In this document: positions 35,031 through 42,788 of the stretch, piece after piece
Layout of the letters: every line of letters begins with the position of its first letter
Position numbering within the stretch: position 1 is the first letter of the stretch
NCBI RefSeq assembly: GCF_000756665.1
Contig: NZ_ARXV01000001.1
Coordinates: 62,001-126,000 of the forward strand
Origin: Alcanivorax nanhaiticus
GTDB lineage: Bacteria; Pseudomonadota; Gammaproteobacteria; Pseudomonadales; Alcanivoracaceae
DNA length: 64,000 nucleotides
Direction: 5' to 3'
The notes under the pieces: model-generated
What the model saw: only the letters and a program-made list of their open reading frames with translations
Told to the model about the DNA's origin: nothing
Database searches by the model: none
Translations under genes and position numbers: made by a program

Positions 35031-35847
35031 TCTCACTCTCCCCCCGCAGCAGCAAGTTTCTGTAGCGCTGTATGCAATCCTCATGTTCTCGGGGGTAATC
35101 AGGCGCAAGCTCTTTGAGCATCGCAGCCAATATTGCCGCCACGGCAGTACGGGCTGTCGGCTTGTGATCGTTGGGGACCACGTGCCAAGGCGCATATTCG
35201 GTATGCGTGGCCGGTAGCACTTCGTTCACTAGTGCCAGATACTCAGCCCGAGCCTCCCAGCTCTTCACATCTGCATCGTCGAATTTCCAACGTTTACGAG
35301 GGGTATCAAGGCGTTTCAGGAGTCGCTTTCGCTGCTCCTCCTTTGAGGTGTTCAGCCAGATTTTGATGATACGTGTCCCTTCCCGGTGCAAGTGCTGTTC
35401 GAAAGCATTGATGGCCTCATATTTAAGGCTCCATTCATCGCTGGCATGTTCTGTCACTGGCCACAGCCGTTCCGCCAGAACCGACTCATAGTGACTGCGA
35501 TTGAATGCCACTACCTCCCCCCGTGCAGGCAGATGACGCCACACACGCCAAAGAAAATCATGATGTACTTCGTCTCCAACAGGGCGACGAAAACCGTGAA
35601 CCCTGAATCCTGCTGGGTCCATTGCGTGGGAAAGTGTACGGATGAGGCTATCTTTACCGGAAGCATCCAGACCCTGCACGACCAGCAGCACTGCATGCTG
35701 ACGGTTTGCCAACAGGCGCCGTTGATGCTCATGTAACACATCAAATGGTGGCGCCAGCTCCAGTATTTTCGGCGTTTCAAGGCGAGTAGCCAGCTTTTCG
35801 ACACGCATACCCGGTGTAACCTGATCCGTGAATTCCATGACAGTCAT
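35023..35847 (-). CDS. ppk2: Polyphosphate kinase 2 family phosphotransferase
   Basis: A 274-residue cytoplasmic enzyme that transfers phosphate between polyphosphate and nucleotides. Walker A is VVQGLDASGKDSLIRTL near residue 58; the second motif is EVVAFNRSHYESVLAERLWP near 112, of the NRSHYE type seen in class III PPK2 enzymes; ending lid arginines are in RKRLLKRLDTPRKRWKF near 180. The family's short N-terminus supports the start at 35847 (GGAGGG upstream). The longer frame encodes an out-of-place hydrophobic stretch. It is coupled to the phosphate transporter downstream. Confidence 0.88.
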   Translation of the reverse strand: MTVMEFTDQVTPGMRVEKLATRLETPKILELAPPFDVLHEHQRRLLANRQHAVLLVVQGLDASGKDSLIRTLSHAMDPAGFRVHGFRRPVGDEVHHDFLWRVWRHLPARGEVVAFNRSHYESVLAERLWPVTEHASDEWSLKYEAINAFEQHLHREGTRIIKIWLNTSKEEQRKRLLKRLDTPRKRWKFDDADVKSWEARAEYLALVNEVLPATHTEYAPWHVVPNDHKPTARTAVAAILAAMLKELAPDYPREHEDCIQRYRNLLLRGESENA

Positions 35848-35917
35848 TCCAGTTACCCTCCGCACCTTTCCTTGAGCATAATGGGATAAACCGATTTGCA
35901 AAATCAGGAAGAGAGAC

Positions 35918-36328
35918 ATGCAACCCAGAATCAGCATGATAACCCTCGGCGTCCATGATCTAAGAGCCGCCACTGAATTTTATGAGCAGGGTCTCGGCCT
36001 CCCCCGTCGTCCTGTGCCAGATGATGCGCCGGTCGCCTTTTTCGAGCTCAATGGCAGCTGGCTTGGTCTGTTCGGTCGTAATGATCTTGCTCACGATGCA
36101 GGGGTCGATGCAGAAGGAAACGGTTTCCGCGGTGTTGCTCTTGCCCACAATCTGGACTCCCCGGCCGAAGTCGATGCCTTGCTTGAGCAAGCTCGAAAAG
36201 CAGGGGCAACGGTTATAAAAACAGGTCAACCCACTGACTGGGGAGGCTATTCCGGGTATTTCGCGGATCTGGACGGGCACTTATGGGAAGTGGCGTGCAA
36301 TCCGCATTTCTGGGTTGGACCGCGGTGA
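35918..36328 (+). CDS. VOC (glyoxalase/bleomycin-resistance) family protein
   Basis: A 136-residue protein with the paired beta-alpha-beta-beta-beta modules of the vicinal-oxygen-chelate fold: ITLGVHDLRAATEFYEQGLGL at residues 8-28 and YFADLDGHLWEVACNP near 115, with a metal-ligand Glu in WEVACN. The start at 35918 has GAGAG just upstream. Most short single-chain members like this are dioxygenases, lyases or resistance proteins; the substrate cannot be told. It diverges from ppk2, with 70 bp between starts. Confidence 0.88.
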   Translation: MQPRISMITLGVHDLRAATEFYEQGLGLPRRPVPDDAPVAFFELNGSWLGLFGRNDLAHDAGVDAEGNGFRGVALAHNLDSPAEVDALLEQARKAGATVIKTGQPTDWGGYSGYFADLDGHLWEVACNPHFWVGPR

Positions 36329-36436
36329 GGAAGGGGCAAGTTGAAAGTTGAAAAGAGTCTGGGATACCGGGCTGGCGTCAAGTGGCGCAATGAAAGCAGC
36401 ACGCCCCTTCTATAGAAAGGCCTCTGCACTTTCACC

Positions 36437-36510
36437 CACTGTGGGAGCGGGCGTTCGACCGCAAGGAGGCCAATGCCAAGGCATCGCGACGGAACCGCCG
36501 CTCCCACTGT
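36437..36510. repeat. REP-like palindrome
   Basis: CACTGTGGGAGCGG (36437-36450) and CCGCTCCCACTG (36498-36509) are near-perfect complements; the interior repeats TCGACCGC/GCGACGGA-type arms. Same GTGGGAGCGG core as at 24280. Confidence 0.7.
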
Positions 36511-36605
36511 TGAATCTTCTCCGATGGCCTCTGGCGACGTTTACACAGGATTCAGTTTCCTGCTTTATTTCCTCTTAACCATTCCCGCTAACATGCGGTG
36601 AACCA

Positions 36606-36638
36606 CAAAAAAACCCGGCGCATGGCCGGGCTTTTTTG
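36606..36638. terminator. Intrinsic terminator of the beta-oxidation operon
   Basis: AAAAAAACCCGGC, loop GCAT, GGCCGGGCTTTTTT with A and T runs on both sides, 19 bp past the stop of the minus-strand hydroxyacyl-CoA dehydrogenase gene. Works in either direction. Confidence 0.9.
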
Positions 36639-36656
36639 TCGGGTGAAAAACGAATC

Positions 36657-38819
36657 TTACTTGAAGATTTCGCCTTTCTCCGCCTTCTCCACCAGCAGTG
36701 CCGGCGGGTTGAAGCGATCACCGTACTTGGCAGCCAGTTCCTGAGCGCGGACCACGAAGCCCTTCAGACCACCCTCGTACTGGTTGATGTACTGGATCAC
36801 ACCACCGGTCCAGCCTGGGAAACCGATACCGAAGATGGAACCGATGTTGGCATCGGCCACTGATTCGATAACACCTTCCTCGAAGCACTTCACCGCTTCC
36901 ATGGCTTCGATGAACAGCATGCGCTCTTTCATGTCTTCCATGGGAACCTCGGTGGAGGCGCCGAACGCGTCTTTCAGACCTGGCCAAAGCTTGGCCTTGC
37001 CACCTTCCGGATAGTCGTAGAAGCCTTTGCCCTGCAGCTTGCCTGGACGATCCAGCTCTTCAACCATTTTCTTCATCACGGCTTCTGCCGGATGCTCAGG
37101 GGGCATCGGAGTGCCGTCACGCTCTGCGTCGTCACGGGCTGCCTTGCCAATCTTCAGCGCCGTACCCATGTTGATCTCGTCAATCAGCTTCAGGGTACCT
37201 ACCGGGTAACCAGCCTGCTGAGCAGCTTGCTCTACGGATGCAGCCGAGACGCCTTCGCCCAGCATGGCGATACCTTCGTTTGCGAAGGTGCCGATCACCC
37301 GGGTGGTGAAGAAGCCGCGGGAATCATTGACCACGATGGGCGTCTTGCGGATCTGCAGACAGTAATCGTAGGTCTTGGCCAGCACTTCCGGAGACGTATC
37401 TTTACCGCAGATGATTTCCACCAGCGGCATTTTGTCTACCGGGCTGAAGAAATGGATACCGATGAAGTTGTCCTGCTTCTTCACACCCTTTGCCAGACCT
37501 GTGATCGGCAGAGAGGAAGTGTTGGAACCCAGTACCGCATCGGGCAGTACCACGTCTTCGATTTCCTGGAACACCTTGTGCTTCAGCTCGGTGTTTTCGA
37601 ACACGGCTTCAATCACGAAATCCACGCCTTCCAGATCCTTGGCATCTGCAGTGGCTGTGATCAGAGACAGCACCTGCTCTTTCTTCTCTTCGGTCATCTT
37701 TCCGCGAGAGATAGCCTTGTCCAGCAATTTGCGGGAGTAGTCTTTGCCCTTCTCTGCATTCTCCTGGGAGATGTCTTTCAGTACGACTTCGGAACCGGTC
37801 ATGGCGGTCACGTAGGCGATACCGGCACCCATCATGCCCGCACCCAGTACACCGACTTTCTTGGCGGTAAACTTCGGCACATCTTTGGGACGGCTGGCGC
37901 CACCATTAATGGCCTGCAGGTTGAAGAAGAAGGCGTTGATCATGTTCTTGGCGATCTGGCCGGTGACCAGATCAATGAAGTAACGCTCTTCGATCAGGAA
38001 AGCGTTGTCCACATCTACCTGGGTAGACTCAACAGCCGCCGCCATGATGTTTTTTGGAGCCGGGTAGTTGGCACCTTTCAATTGCTTGCGCAGATTAGCC
38101 GGGAATGCTGGCAGGTTAGCGGCAAACTTGGGCACCGACGGCGTGCCACCTGGAATCTTGTAACCCTTTTCGTCCCAGGGCTGCTGACTCTTCGGGTTGG
38201 CCAGGATGAATTCCTTGGCCTTGGCGATCATCTCTTCTTCAGAGTCGACCACCTCATCGATGATGCCCACCTTCAGGGCTTTATCGACTTTCATGCGCTG
38301 ACCCTGCATCAGTACGTTCATCAGCGCGTTCTGAATACCCAGCATCCGCACGGTACGCACGATACCGCCGGCACCCGGCAGCAGGCCGAGGGACACTTCC
38401 GGCAGACCGAACTGGGCCTTGGGATTGTTCAGGGCAATACGACGGTGACAGGACAGCGCGATCTCGAGACCACCACCCAGCGCAGTACCGTTCAGGGCAC
38501 ACACAACCGGGATACCCAGGGTTTCCAGCTTGCGCAGGTCGCCTTTCAGCAGCTTGCCGCTGTCGGCCATTTCCTGAGCGTTTTCTGGTGTCACCTGGAT
38601 CAGATCGCGCAGGTCACCACCGGCGAAGAAAGTCTTCTTGGCGGAGGTAACAATCACACCGGCAATCTCGGCTTTCTCTTTCTCGAGACGCTCCACCGTG
38701 TCGTGCATGGACTTGGTGTAACGGGCATTCATGGTATTCGCAGACTGCTGCGGATCGTCCAGGGTCAGGATGACAATATTGTCCGCGCCCTTTTCCCAGC
38801 GAATAGTCGATTCTGTCAT
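36657..38819 (-). CDS. Enoyl-CoA hydratase/3-hydroxyacyl-CoA dehydrogenase (multifunctional beta-oxidation protein)
   Basis: A 720-residue enzyme for steps two and three of fatty-acid beta-oxidation. Residues about 1-200 are a crotonase domain (NGTALGGGLEIALSCH near 113, FGLPEVSLGLLPGAGG near 137 with both catalytic glutamates). From about 320 a Rossmann domain follows (VGVLGAGMMGAGIAYV), then IHFFSPVDKMPLVEIICGK with the catalytic His near 450, and two C-terminal helical domains to 720. The gene follows the thiolase by 28 bp, the order of fadI-fadJ rather than fadB-fadA, so it may be the FadJ-like type; the sequence alone does not decide. A terminator follows at 36606. Confidence 0.93.
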   Translation of the reverse strand: MTESTIRWEKGADNIVILTLDDPQQSANTMNARYTKSMHDTVERLEKEKAEIAGVIVTSAKKTFFAGGDLRDLIQVTPENAQEMADSGKLLKGDLRKLETLGIPVVCALNGTALGGGLEIALSCHRRIALNNPKAQFGLPEVSLGLLPGAGGIVRTVRMLGIQNALMNVLMQGQRMKVDKALKVGIIDEVVDSEEEMIAKAKEFILANPKSQQPWDEKGYKIPGGTPSVPKFAANLPAFPANLRKQLKGANYPAPKNIMAAAVESTQVDVDNAFLIEERYFIDLVTGQIAKNMINAFFFNLQAINGGASRPKDVPKFTAKKVGVLGAGMMGAGIAYVTAMTGSEVVLKDISQENAEKGKDYSRKLLDKAISRGKMTEEKKEQVLSLITATADAKDLEGVDFVIEAVFENTELKHKVFQEIEDVVLPDAVLGSNTSSLPITGLAKGVKKQDNFIGIHFFSPVDKMPLVEIICGKDTSPEVLAKTYDYCLQIRKTPIVVNDSRGFFTTRVIGTFANEGIAMLGEGVSAASVEQAAQQAGYPVGTLKLIDEINMGTALKIGKAARDDAERDGTPMPPEHPAEAVMKKMVEELDRPGKLQGKGFYDYPEGGKAKLWPGLKDAFGASTEVPMEDMKERMLFIEAMEAVKCFEEGVIESVADANIGSIFGIGFPGWTGGVIQYINQYEGGLKGFVVRAQELAAKYGDRFNPPALLVEKAEKGEIFK

Positions 38820-38846
38820 TTCAATATCTCCAATTCCGGTGGCCGC

Positions 38847-40058
38847 TTACAGGCGCTCAACAATGGTGGCGATACCCATACCTGCACCTACACACAGGGT
38901 ACAGAGGCCGAATTTCTGGTCGCGACGCTCCAGTTCGTCGAGCACAGTGCCGACGATCATGGCACCGGTAGCACCCAGCGGGTGACCCATGGCGATGGCA
39001 CCACCATTCACGTTGGTGATGTCGTAGCTGATTTCCATGTCTTTCATGAAACGCATGGCAACGGAGGCAAAGGCTTCGTTGATTTCCCACAGGTCGATCT
39101 GGTCAGCGGTCATACCTGCCTTGGCCAGTGCTTTTCGGGCAGCCGGCGCCGGGCCGGTGAGCATGATGGTCGGATCAGCACCGCTCACAGCGGTAGCAAC
39201 GATACGGCCACGGGGCTTGGCACCGATCTTGTCACCGGCTTCCTTGTTACCCATCAGCAGCAGAGTAGCGCCATCCACGATGCCGGAGGAGTTACCCGGG
39301 GTGTGAACGTGATTAATCTCTTCCAGCCAGTGATACTTCTGCAATGCGACGGCATCAAAGCCACCCATTTCACCCATCATGGCGAAGGAAGGATTCAGGT
39401 TGCCCAGTGCATCTGCGGTGGTGCCAGCACGAACGTGTTCGTCACGATCCAGTACCACCAGACCATTCATGTCTTTCACCGGCACCACAGATTTAGCGAA
39501 ATAACCCTTTTCCCAGGCATTGGCAGCCCGAGCCTGGGAATTGGCGGCGTACTCATCCACATCGCGACGAGTGAAACCTTCCACGGTGGCGATCAGATCA
39601 GCACCGATACCCTGAGGGATAAAGCCAGTGTCATAGTTGGTTTCAGGATCCAGCGCCCACGGAGTACCGTCAGAGCCCATGGGAACGCGGCTCATGACTT
39701 CCACCCCACCAGTCAGAACCAGGTCTTCGAAACCAGAACGCACCTTCATGGCACCCAGGTTTACCGCTTCCAGACCGGAGGCGCAGAAACGGTTGATCTG
39801 CAAACCGGATACAGTTTCCGGCAGGCCAGCAGCCAGCGCGGCAATCTTGGGCAGTACACCGCCCTGATCACCCAGCGGAGACACGATGCCCATGACGATG
39901 TCGTCGATCATCGCTGGATCCATGTTCGGGAAACGGGCCTTGATTTCGTTAATCAGGCCGACCACCAGGGAAATCGGCTTCACGGTGTGCAGCGAGCCGT
40001 CTTTCTTGCCCCGACCTCGGGGCGTACGAATCGCGTCGTAGATATAGGCTTCGGTCAT
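38847..40058 (-). CDS. Acetyl-CoA acyltransferase (thiolase)
   Basis: A 403-residue thiolase that cleaves 3-ketoacyl-CoA in the last step of beta-oxidation. Catalytic residues are intact: nucleophilic Cys in [15 protein letters not shown] near residue 92, His in [13 protein letters not shown] near 352, and a second Cys in [12 protein letters not shown] near 388. The start at 40058 (GGAAGG upstream) fits the family N-terminus [20 protein letters not shown]; the longer frame is not needed. It heads a two-gene operon with the multifunctional protein. Confidence 0.94.
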   Translation of the reverse strand: MTEAYIYDAIRTPRGRGKKDGSLHTVKPISLVVGLINEIKARFPNMDPAMIDDIVMGIVSPLGDQGGVLPKIAALAAGLPETVSGLQINRFCASGLEAVNLGAMKVRSGFEDLVLTGGVEVMSRVPMGSDGTPWALDPETNYDTGFIPQGIGADLIATVEGFTRRDVDEYAANSQARAANAWEKGYFAKSVVPVKDMNGLVVLDRDEHVRAGTTADALGNLNPSFAMMGEMGGFDAVALQKYHWLEEINHVHTPGNSSGIVDGATLLLMGNKEAGDKIGAKPRGRIVATAVSGADPTIMLTGPAPAARKALAKAGMTADQIDLWEINEAFASVAMRFMKDMEISYDITNVNGGAIAMGHPLGATGAMIVGTVLDELERRDQKFGLCTLCVGAGMGIATIVERL

Positions 40059-40474
40059 GGAACCTTCCTCTTGCCTCAGGCAGATGTCAGCGTTTGCTGA
40101 CGGGTTATGGGGGACAGTGCGATAACAGGCATCCTGCCCACGATAGAAAGACGGTAAGAGTGCCTGCCGATGCCCTTTCACTCAATGACATGAGTTAACA
40201 GCAGGGGTGAGCGGAAATGGCAAACACTTTCACCCTGTCTGTGTAGGAGTCTGTCGGACCTGGATGTGAGTCACTGAGGCAAACCGGGTTGGTACTATTT
40301 TGTGTGCAAATTTCCGTTGAAGAGTGGTTCTATTTGACGAAAACTTGCGCACAAAAGGGCCAAACTTGGCTTTTCCGCCGTTGTACAGTCCCAGGGGACC
40401 TATGGATCACTCCTGGCCATTGCGCGGCCAACCGGAACTGCTATGGTGCGGACATTCTTTCAAGGAGATTTCAG
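40059..40474. other. Divergent promoter region
   Basis: A 416-bp gap between the thiolase operon and the GST-like gene, which point away from one another, so it must hold both promoters. The only clear structure is an inverted repeat at 40298-40356. No gene is visible; a long frame beginning at 40289 is an upstream extension of the GST-like gene. Confidence 0.7.
40298..40356. promoter_or_regulatory. Inverted repeat TTTTGTGTGCAA / TTGCGCACAAAA
   Basis: TTTTGTGTGCAA (40298-40309) and TTGCGCACAAAA (40345-40356) match with one mismatch over 12 bases; 35 bp lie between. It is about 120 bp before the GST-like ATG and 240 bp before the thiolase ATG, a plausible operator site. Confidence 0.5.
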
Positions 40475-41233
40475 ATGTCACACACTCTGGATGTTTTGCA
40501 GTCCCTGGCATCCTCTGCGTTGCAGCAAGGGCGCGGCATCGGCACCGCCGGGCATGCACGTCAACCGGCGGAACCGCTGGAGCTTTACGATATGGAAGGC
40601 TGCCCTTTTTGCCGCCTTGTACGTGAAGCACTGACCGATCTGGATCTGGACGCCCTGATTTTTCCCTGTCCCAAGGACGGTGATCGCTATCGGCCATTGG
40701 TTGAACGGCTCGGAGGCAAACAGCAGTTTCCTTACCTGATGGATCCGAACACCGGGGCAGCCCTTTACGAATCGGCAGACATTATCGAATACCTGTATCA
40801 GGAATATGGCGGCCGCCCTGCCCCCAAGCGCTGGCTGGTGCGCAGCATCCGCACCGCTGCATCGGTCGCAGCCTCCCTGCCCCGTGCCCGGCGCGGCATT
40901 TATCGTGATGATTCCGAGCTCCCGGAACAACCGCTGGAGCTGTATTCCTTCGAAGCCAGCCCCTTTGCGCGCTTGGTACGCGAACGTCTCACAGAGCTCC
41001 AGATCCCGTACCTGCTTCGCCAGTGTGGCCGTGATCAATGGCAAGACTGGGTGCTGCCGCCGGTACGAAAACAACTGGTTCCAGACTATTCTCCCAGCCA
41101 ACGCAATCGTGTCGAACTGATGGAGCGTGCCGGCAGCATTGCCGTGCCCTACCTTGTCGATCCCAATACCGGCGCGGAGATGTTCGAATCCGCCGCCATT
41201 CTCGACTACCTGGAGCAAACCTACGCCAGATAA
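40475..41233 (+). CDS. Tandem glutaredoxin/GST N-terminal domain protein
   Basis: A 252-residue soluble protein built from two thioredoxin-fold GST-N domains. Domain one (about 36-112) has LELYDMEGCPFCRLVREALT with an intact CPFC pair and ends FPYLMDPNTGAALYESADIIEYL (quoted in part). Domain two (about 150-250) repeats this as LELYSFEASPFARLVRERLT and VPYLVDPNTGAEMFESAAIL DYL, but CxxC has become SPFA. The helical GST C-terminal domain is absent. The start at 40475 has AAGGAG seven bases upstream. A thiol-redox or glutathione-binding role is likely; partner unknown. Confidence 0.88.
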   Translation: MSHTLDVLQSLASSALQQGRGIGTAGHARQPAEPLELYDMEGCPFCRLVREALTDLDLDALIFPCPKDGDRYRPLVERLGGKQQFPYLMDPNTGAALYESADIIEYLYQEYGGRPAPKRWLVRSIRTAASVAASLPRARRGIYRDDSELPEQPLELYSFEASPFARLVRERLTELQIPYLLRQCGRDQWQDWVLPPVRKQLVPDYSPSQRNRVELMERAGSIAVPYLVDPNTGAEMFESAAILDYLEQTYAR

Positions 41234-41394
41234 TCCGTTCATCCGTTCCAACGTCCGTAGTAGCAATAAATGCGGCTACGGACACTTCTCCCGCTACCGG
41301 TTTAGTGCTATATATCGCTTCAGACGCCGTCCATTTCCTGTTTCAGGGGATTGACTGACGTCCCTTCTATCAACAGCGGAAAGTGAGCAGCACC

Positions 41395-41553
41395 ATGGGT
41401 CGTCGACAATTTGATGACTATGAACCGGAAGAATGGGAAGAAGAGCACAAGCGCGCAGACCGGGATCGTCGCAAACGCGATGCGAAACGGCAGCGGCATC
41501 ATGGCGAAGAGAATAACGAGCACCGGGAAAACCGGGATTCACGTTATTCCTGA
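41395..41553 (+). CDS. Small charged protein (52 aa)
   Basis: ATG at 41395 runs to TGA at 41551-41553, giving 52 residues: an acidic half (DDYEPEEWEEEHK) and a basic half (DRDRRKRDAKRQRHH). It has no hydrophobic segment. A weak GTGAG ribosome site is upstream and a good terminator (41585-41628) follows, which favours a real gene. The opposite strand has a longer but hydrophobic frame, as antisense to charged codons often does. I do not recognise the family. The charge pattern suggests RNA or ribosome contact (inference). Confidence 0.5.
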   Translation: MGRRQFDDYEPEEWEEEHKRADRDRRKRDAKRQRHHGEENNEHRENRDSRYS

Positions 41554-41584
41554 GCCCTGAACGGCGTTACAGGATTCTCATCCC

Positions 41585-41628
41585 CCGAAAGCCTGAAACA
41601 CAGGCTTTCGGAGCCTCCCCCTTTTCGT
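41585..41628. terminator. Intrinsic terminator between convergent genes
   Basis: CCGAAAGCCTG (41585-41595), loop AAACA, CAGGCTTTCGG (41601-41611), followed by AGCCTCCCCCTTTTCGTTTT. A perfect 11-bp stem. It serves the 52-residue ORF and probably the PilZ gene from the other side. Confidence 0.85.
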
Positions 41629-41637
41629 TTTACAGCG

Positions 41638-41961
41638 TCACACGTCCCCGTAACGCCCGGCCAGGGTGGTGAGCAGTGAGACGGCATCGTCGTCTACCTG
41701 TAGATGAAAACCTCCACGCCAATGCCCATTGGGCAGGTAATCGTGCCAGCATGGCGTCGCCATCACGGCCACTTCGCGCTGGCCATATAAAGGTATGGGT
41801 AAATCCAGGCGCAAAGGCTGCACCTGGCTGGGAGGGACACCTCTGCCGGTAAGGCAAACGCCCTCATCGGTGAGGTTTAAAACATGACCTATAGGCTGGC
41901 TGCCGATACTCGCCTTCACATTGAGGCGTAACCGGGGCCTTCGAAAACGACGACGTTCCAT
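41638..41961 (-). CDS. PilZ domain protein
   Basis: A 107-residue single PilZ domain, expected to bind cyclic di-GMP. The N-terminal arginine cluster MERRRFRRPRLR supplies the RxxxR motif, and LNLTDEGVCLTG near residue 29 stands for the (D/N)xSxxG motif, with Thr in place of Ser and an extra acidic residue, so binding may be altered. The start at 41961 has AGAGGA six bases upstream and places the RxxxR motif at the N-terminus, as usual. It diverges from the Smr gene. No diguanylate cyclase is in the window. Confidence 0.8.
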   Translation of the reverse strand: MERRRFRRPRLRLNVKASIGSQPIGHVLNLTDEGVCLTGRGVPPSQVQPLRLDLPIPLYGQREVAVMATPCWHDYLPNGHWRGGFHLQVDDDAVSLLTTLAGRYGDV

Positions 41962-42052
41962 AACGAGTCCTCTTTCATGCCGGTCTTCCTGACAGTCTCC
42001 TCCCGCTTTGTGTACCATGCAATGAGAAGTTTACGTTCTGTGGAGCAGTTCC

Positions 42053-42646
42053 ATGGCCAGCAATGATGATGATCTGTTTCGCCAGGAAATGGCGGATGTT
42101 ACCCCTATCAAGCATGATGGCCGGGTTGAGGAAGCTCGCACACCTCGTAAAGACAGCATTCGCGAGCAATTACGCCGGGCCGCGGCGGTAGATGACAAAC
42201 GTGACAGCAACCCCCTCACCGTCCCGGAACAGGTAGAACCTATTGGCCCATTGGATATCATAGGTGTAAAGAAAAACGGGGTTCAGGAGGGGGTCTACCG
42301 CAAACTCAGGCTCGGCAAATATGAAGCCCAGGATGTACTGGATCTTCACCGGGTTCGCCTGATGGACGCCCGCACACAAGTCCACCAGTTTCTGACCCGC
42401 GCCCATGAAAACAGCCACCGCGCCGTCCTGATCAGCCATGGCAAGGGACTGCATAGTGAACGTCCCGGCTTCCTCAAGAGCTATGTGATGCACTGGCTAC
42501 AGGAAAGCAAACTGGTACTCGCCTACCACACAGCACCGCAAAATCGCGGCGGCACCGGCGCCACCTATGTCCTGATCCGCAAGAATAGCCAGGCGAGACA
42601 ACAGAATCGGGAGTTCTTTATGGAGGCGGGGAAGAATAATAGATAG
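42053..42646 (+). CDS. Smr domain protein
   Basis: A 197-residue protein with a C-terminal Smr (MutS2-related) nuclease-like domain. LDLHRVRLMDARTQVHQFL near residue 101 has the LDLH motif, VLISHGKGLHSE near 124 the HGxG motif, and GGTGATYVLIRK near 165 closes the domain. The N-terminal 70 residues are charged and likely flexible, as in SmrA/YdaL-type proteins, which are thought to nick DNA or act on RNA. Its TAG stop lies inside a heptamer unit of the following repeat. Confidence 0.88.
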   Translation: MASNDDDLFRQEMADVTPIKHDGRVEEARTPRKDSIREQLRRAAAVDDKRDSNPLTVPEQVEPIGPLDIIGVKKNGVQEGVYRKLRLGKYEAQDVLDLHRVRLMDARTQVHQFLTRAHENSHRAVLISHGKGLHSERPGFLKSYVMHWLQESKLVLAYHTAPQNRGGTGATYVLIRKNSQARQQNREFFMEAGKNNR

Positions 42647-42785
42647 TGAACAGTGCGCGTAAGCGCCTTGTTTTGATCTTGAACGTATGAGGCCGCGCCC
42701 AAGCCATGAGCGCGGCCTCATACGTTTCAAAACCAGAAAACCTCAATCCCGTCGCTGTTAACTATTCGCTGTTAACTGTTAACTG
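42642..42785. repeat. Composite element: inverted heptamers around a terminator hairpin
   Basis: Left arm 42642-42655 is GATAGTG AACAGTG and right arm 42753-42785 is CGCTGTT AACTATT CGCTGTT AACTGTT AACTG, enclosing a perfect 17-bp hairpin at 42682-42726. Same arm family and same hairpin as 27281-27438. The Smr stop is in the left arm and the sthA stop lies four bases past the right arm. Confidence 0.85.
42682..42726. terminator. Hairpin between convergent genes
   Basis: AACGTATGAGGCCGCGC (42682-42698) and GCGCGGCCTCATACGTT (42710-42726) are perfect complements over 17 bp, with an 11-base loop. The same stem, with one mismatch, is at 27334-27378. U-runs are poor. Confidence 0.75.
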
Positions 42786-42788
42786 AAA

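Larger units (their letters stand above)
36329..36656. other. Intergenic region with REP-like palindrome and terminator
   Basis: A 328-bp gap between convergent genes. It contains a short GAAAGTTGAAAAG-like run near 36345, a REP-like palindrome (36437-36510) and the strong terminator of the beta-oxidation operon (36606-36638). No gene is visible. Confidence 0.7.

Noticed and set aside
34900..35195. Upstream extension of the phosphate transporter frame
   Set aside because: The extra 55 residues lie in the PPK2 gene and do not match the family N-terminus; the ATG at 35030 does.
37092..40100. Very long plus-strand frame (1002 codons) opposite the thiolase and multifunctional enzyme
   Set aside because: Both minus-strand genes have complete catalytic motifs, and the plus-strand product has no domain and is His/Gly-rich as antisense of biased codons is. 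Treated as a shadow.
41320..41523. Minus-strand hydrophobic frame of 67 codons opposite the 52-residue ORF
   Set aside because: Hydrophobic products are expected opposite Asp/Glu/Lys/Arg-rich codons; no ribosome site and the terminator favours the plus-strand ORF.
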